The notes under the pieces: generated by a model
The model's database searches: none
The model's input: the letters and a program-made list of their open reading frames with translations, nothing else
Told to the model about the DNA's origin: nothing
DNA from: Bacteroidota bacterium
GTDB taxonomy: Bacteria > Bacteroidota > Bacteroidia > Bacteroidales > WCHB1-69
NCBI GenBank assembly: GCA_029570835.1
Contig: JAKPTX010000146.1
Span: 1-64,000 of the forward strand
DNA length: 64,000 nucleotides
Direction: 5' to 3'
Position numbers and translations under genes: made by a program
Shown: in pieces, positions 61,628 through 64,000 of the stretch
Position numbering within the stretch: position 1 is the stretch's first letter
Layout: every line of letters begins with the position of its first letter

Positions 61628-63880
61628 ATGAAAAGATACGGTTTACTTTTAGTTCTGCTTTTTAATTTTTCTCTTTTTTCTCAATCTCTTTTATTTAATA
61701 GGGGGGAATCAGAGCATAGCATCGTCGTACCATCTTATCCTTCTGATATTGAGCAACATGCCGCTCAGGAAATGCAGCGATTGCTGATTGCCATTTCAGG
61801 CGCCGAGCTCCCCATCCTCCGGGAAGGAGAACAAACCGTAGAGAAAGGAATCTACATCGGGAATACTGAATATGCAGCTCAAACAATAAAAAATCAAGAT
61901 CAAATCCGGGATGACGGATTTATCAAATATTGTGACCGTGAAAACTTAATCTTATACGGAACTTACAAAAAAGCTGCTTTGTACGCCGTTTACGATTTTC
62001 TTGAGGAACAGTTGGGTACCCGTCTCTATACTCCTGATGCTCTGGATGTTGTCCAACAGGGATTTTATGTTTTACCGCAACTCAACCAATTGAAAAATCC
62101 TAGTTTTAAGTACAGAGAAGTGTTGTACTACTATCCGAATCACTCCGATTTTTACCTGAATTGGCATCGACTTCACAATCGTGAAGATTTATATAAAGAG
62201 TGGGGTATGTTTGTCCACACATTTCAATATCTGATTCCCGTTGAGCAATATTTCGAAACTCATCCCGAATGGTTTTCGGAAATTCATGGCAGACGGATTA
62301 AAGATGGGCAACTTTGTTTATCCAATCCGGAACTGCTGGAACAGTTGTGTAAAAACTTGCAAGTGATGATGGATGAAAAACCGGATGCGCTCTATTGGTC
62401 CGTTTCCAACAACGACAACATGAACAATTGCACCTGTTCTCAATGTCGGAGATTGGACTCGCTCTATGGTGCTCCTTCCGGAACGTTGCTCTATTTTATC
62501 AATCAGGTAGCTGCCCGTTTCCCGGACAAAATCATCTCTACTTTGGCTTACCAATACACCCGAAAACCTCCTTACAGACTCATTCAACCGGCTGATAATG
62601 TGAATATTATGTTTTGCTCTATCGAGTGTGGAAGAGAAAGAGGCATTGAACTCAATCCACGGGAGCAATCCTTTGTGAGCGACATGACCGGATGGAAAAA
62701 CCTGACGGACAACATTTTTCTCTGGGATTATGTAGTTCAATTCCGGAACATGATGAATCCTTTCCCCAATTTGCATGTTTTACAGCCCAACCTGGAATGG
62801 TTTTCCCGCTCCGGGGTAAAAATGATGTTTGAGCAAGGAACCGGACCCAACAACAAAACCTCCTGGATGGAGCTCAGAACTTACCTCATCGCTAAACTGA
62901 TGTGGGACGTCCACAGCAGTCCCGAGGAGATTATGAACGAATTTATTGAGGGATACTATGAGCGAGCATATCCCCCCATTTATTCTTATTTCAAAAAAAA
63001 CACACAAGCCGTTATTAACGGGGACCAAAGACTGGATATCTACGGTTATCCCATTGATGGAGTTAATACTTATCTGACACCCGAACTGATAAAAGAGTAT
63101 GATTCACTGTTCGTACAGGCATATCAATTAGCTCACAGACAAGATGTTAAGGATAGAATCAGGTATTTGGAACTCTCTCATGATTTTGCCAAAATAGAAC
63201 TTTCCATGAGTGAAGTGTCGGAAGAACTCTCTCTTTTCCATTTTGAAAATGGCGTTAAAAAGGTCAAACCGGAGATGATCGATCTGATCAACCGATTTGT
63301 GGCAGATTGTGAAAAAATGGGAATAAAAAACCTGGAGGAAAACGGTTATTCTCCTGAACAGTGGCGGGAAAATGTGTTCCACTTTATTGAAAAGTCGAGT
63401 GTGAACAATTTGGCAGTTGGGAAAAAAATCAAGCTCAAAACAAAATTCAGTAACGCTTATAACCGGGGTGGAGCAGAAGCTTTGATTGACGGGGTTTTCG
63501 GAATACTCAATTATCACCAAAATTGGCTGGGGTTCCTGGGACAAGATTTTGAAGCAGTTGTGGATTTGGAAGAGATCACACCCATTGAGCAAATCAGTAT
63601 CGATTTCTACTTTTACCCTCTTTCCTGGATTTTTGTTCCTGAAGAGGTTACATTCTACGTTTCAAAAAACGGACGCAGATGGGAAAAAGTTTTTTCCGAA
63701 ACTTATCAGAATCCGGAAGTTTTAGCAAAAGCACATATTCAAAAGTTTGTCAAAACAGATCTCGCCAAGGAGGCAAGATATATCAAAATAAAAGCCAAAG
63801 CAATAAAGAAAAATCCGGAATGGCATCGTGGTTTTGGAGAGCCTTGCTGGATTTTTACTGATGAAATCGTGATTCAATAA
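61628..63880 (+). CDS. DUF4838 domain protein with C-terminal discoidin-like domain (predicted glycoside hydrolase)
   Basis: 750 residues from MKRYGLLLVL. A signal peptide (1-18, cut after LFS) precedes a GH20/GH67-type N-terminal domain (about 30-145: DIEQHAAQEMQRLLIAISGAELPIL, then GIYIGNTEYA). The DUF4838 TIM-barrel-like core spans about 160-480 (YWSVSNNDNMNNCTCSQCR, WDYVVQFRNMMNPFPN). A discoidin/F5-8C-like sandwich occupies about 605-750 and would bind carbohydrate. Substrate unknown. No sorting domain, so probably periplasmic. Not in a polysaccharide utilisation cluster here. Confidence 0.85.
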   Translation: MKRYGLLLVLLFNFSLFSQSLLFNRGESEHSIVVPSYPSDIEQHAAQEMQRLLIAISGAELPILREGEQTVEKGIYIGNTEYAAQTIKNQDQIRDDGFIKYCDRENLILYGTYKKAALYAVYDFLEEQLGTRLYTPDALDVVQQGFYVLPQLNQLKNPSFKYREVLYYYPNHSDFYLNWHRLHNREDLYKEWGMFVHTFQYLIPVEQYFETHPEWFSEIHGRRIKDGQLCLSNPELLEQLCKNLQVMMDEKPDALYWSVSNNDNMNNCTCSQCRRLDSLYGAPSGTLLYFINQVAARFPDKIISTLAYQYTRKPPYRLIQPADNVNIMFCSIECGRERGIELNPREQSFVSDMTGWKNLTDNIFLWDYVVQFRNMMNPFPNLHVLQPNLEWFSRSGVKMMFEQGTGPNNKTSWMELRTYLIAKLMWDVHSSPEEIMNEFIEGYYERAYPPIYSYFKKNTQAVINGDQRLDIYGYPIDGVNTYLTPELIKEYDSLFVQAYQLAHRQDVKDRIRYLELSHDFAKIELSMSEVSEELSLFHFENGVKKVKPEMIDLINRFVADCEKMGIKNLEENGYSPEQWRENVFHFIEKSSVNNLAVGKKIKLKTKFSNAYNRGGAEALIDGVFGILNYHQNWLGFLGQDFEAVVDLEEITPIEQISIDFYFYPLSWIFVPEEVTFYVSKNGRRWEKVFSETYQNPEVLAKAHIQKFVKTDLAKEARYIKIKAKAIKKNPEWHRGFGEPCWIFTDEIVIQ

Positions 63881-63921
63881 ATTTTAAATCAACCTGTTCC
63901 AAAAAATTAAAATATGAATAG

Positions 63922-63933
63922 TGAGTATACTCA
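63922..63933. repeat. Perfect 12-bp palindrome upstream of the last promoter
   Basis: TGAGTATACTCA ends 22 bp before the -7 element at 63956-63963. Operator-like spacing; no regulator is known. Confidence 0.5.
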
Positions 63934-63955
63934 AATAGATCAATCATAATTTTTG

Positions 63956-63963
63956 TATCTTTG
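63956..63963 (+). promoter_or_regulatory. -7 element for a gene leaving the window
   Basis: TATCTTTG, 25 bp before an ATG at 63989. Confidence 0.5.
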
Positions 63964-63988
63964 CAACCCTAAAAAATAGGATTCACTA

Positions 63989-64000
63989 ATGGATGATTTG
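63989..64000 (+). CDS. Possible start of the next gene (partial)
   Basis: ATG at 63989 followed by three codons (Asp-Asp-Leu) to the window edge, correctly spaced behind the -7 element. Nothing can be said about the product. Confidence 0.25.

Noticed and set aside
1-64000. CRISPR arrays, rRNA, tRNA genes or insertion sequences
   Set aside because: Looked for in all intergenic gaps; no repeat-spacer pattern, rRNA segment, tRNA fold or transposase was seen.

Overview
The window looks like chromosomal DNA of a member of the Bacteroidota, probably the order Bacteroidales. It is AT-rich (by eye about 35-40% G+C, not computed). Most transcription units are preceded by the phylum's TAnnTTTG -7 element. 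Shine-Dalgarno sequences are mostly absent. Type IX secretion (T9SS) components and cargo are abundant: PorQ, a PorV/PorQ paralogue, a gingipain-like C25 peptidase, and proteins with type A and type B sorting domains. I see no rRNA, tRNA, CRISPR array or intact mobile element.

Layout. 1-11.2 kb is mainly one minus-strand unit, porQ - DegT aminotransferase - C25 peptidase - surE - small membrane protein - purL, with smpB and a MerR regulator upstream. 11.3-17.3 kb holds comEC (+) converging on lpxH - uvrB - aminotransferase (-). 17.3-20.1 kb is accessory: a DUF4197 lipoprotein and an AbiL/RloAB-type defence pair whose second gene (RloB) has lost its middle. 20.2-30.4 kb holds tex (+) and an eight-gene minus-strand operon (greA, HIT, unknown, transketolase N-half, LptF/G-type permease, glycosyltransferase, dxs, U32). 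30.5-40.2 kb is a self-contained three-gene unit, bounded by hairpin terminators: a TonB-dependent receptor, a 1.5k-residue T9SS-sorted protein and a PorV-family barrel. 40.3-46.6 kb holds a DnaQ-type exonuclease, a T9SS cargo protein, a PASTA protein, metK behind a SAM-II-like leader, and xerD. 46.7-52.5 kb has bactofilin and the first genes of an ATP-synthase-type operon without the rest, a type B T9SS surface protein with a nine-base G/C tract, pta, a WbpD-like acetyltransferase and a thioesterase. 52.7-57.6 kb holds rpsU, xerC, hpf, a phosphopantetheinyl transferase, an M28 peptidase fused to an outer-membrane barrel, a DUF59 protein and YitT. 57.7-58.6 kb is an Rhs-type remnant with a coupled lipoprotein. 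The rest holds a CNNM/CBS transporter, a large U32 protein and a DUF4838 glycosidase-like protein.

How it fits together. The main theme is the cell surface: T9SS shuttles and cargo, possible A-LPS anchor sugar enzymes (DegT aminotransferase, WbpD-like acetyltransferase), LPS enzymes (LpxH, LptF/G), a bactofilin and PASTA. The best candidates for something undescribed are the receptor/T9SS-protein/PorV unit, the metK leader, the M28-barrel fusion and the Shine-Dalgarno sequences on rpsU and hpf. All functional calls come from reading motifs by eye; no database search was run.
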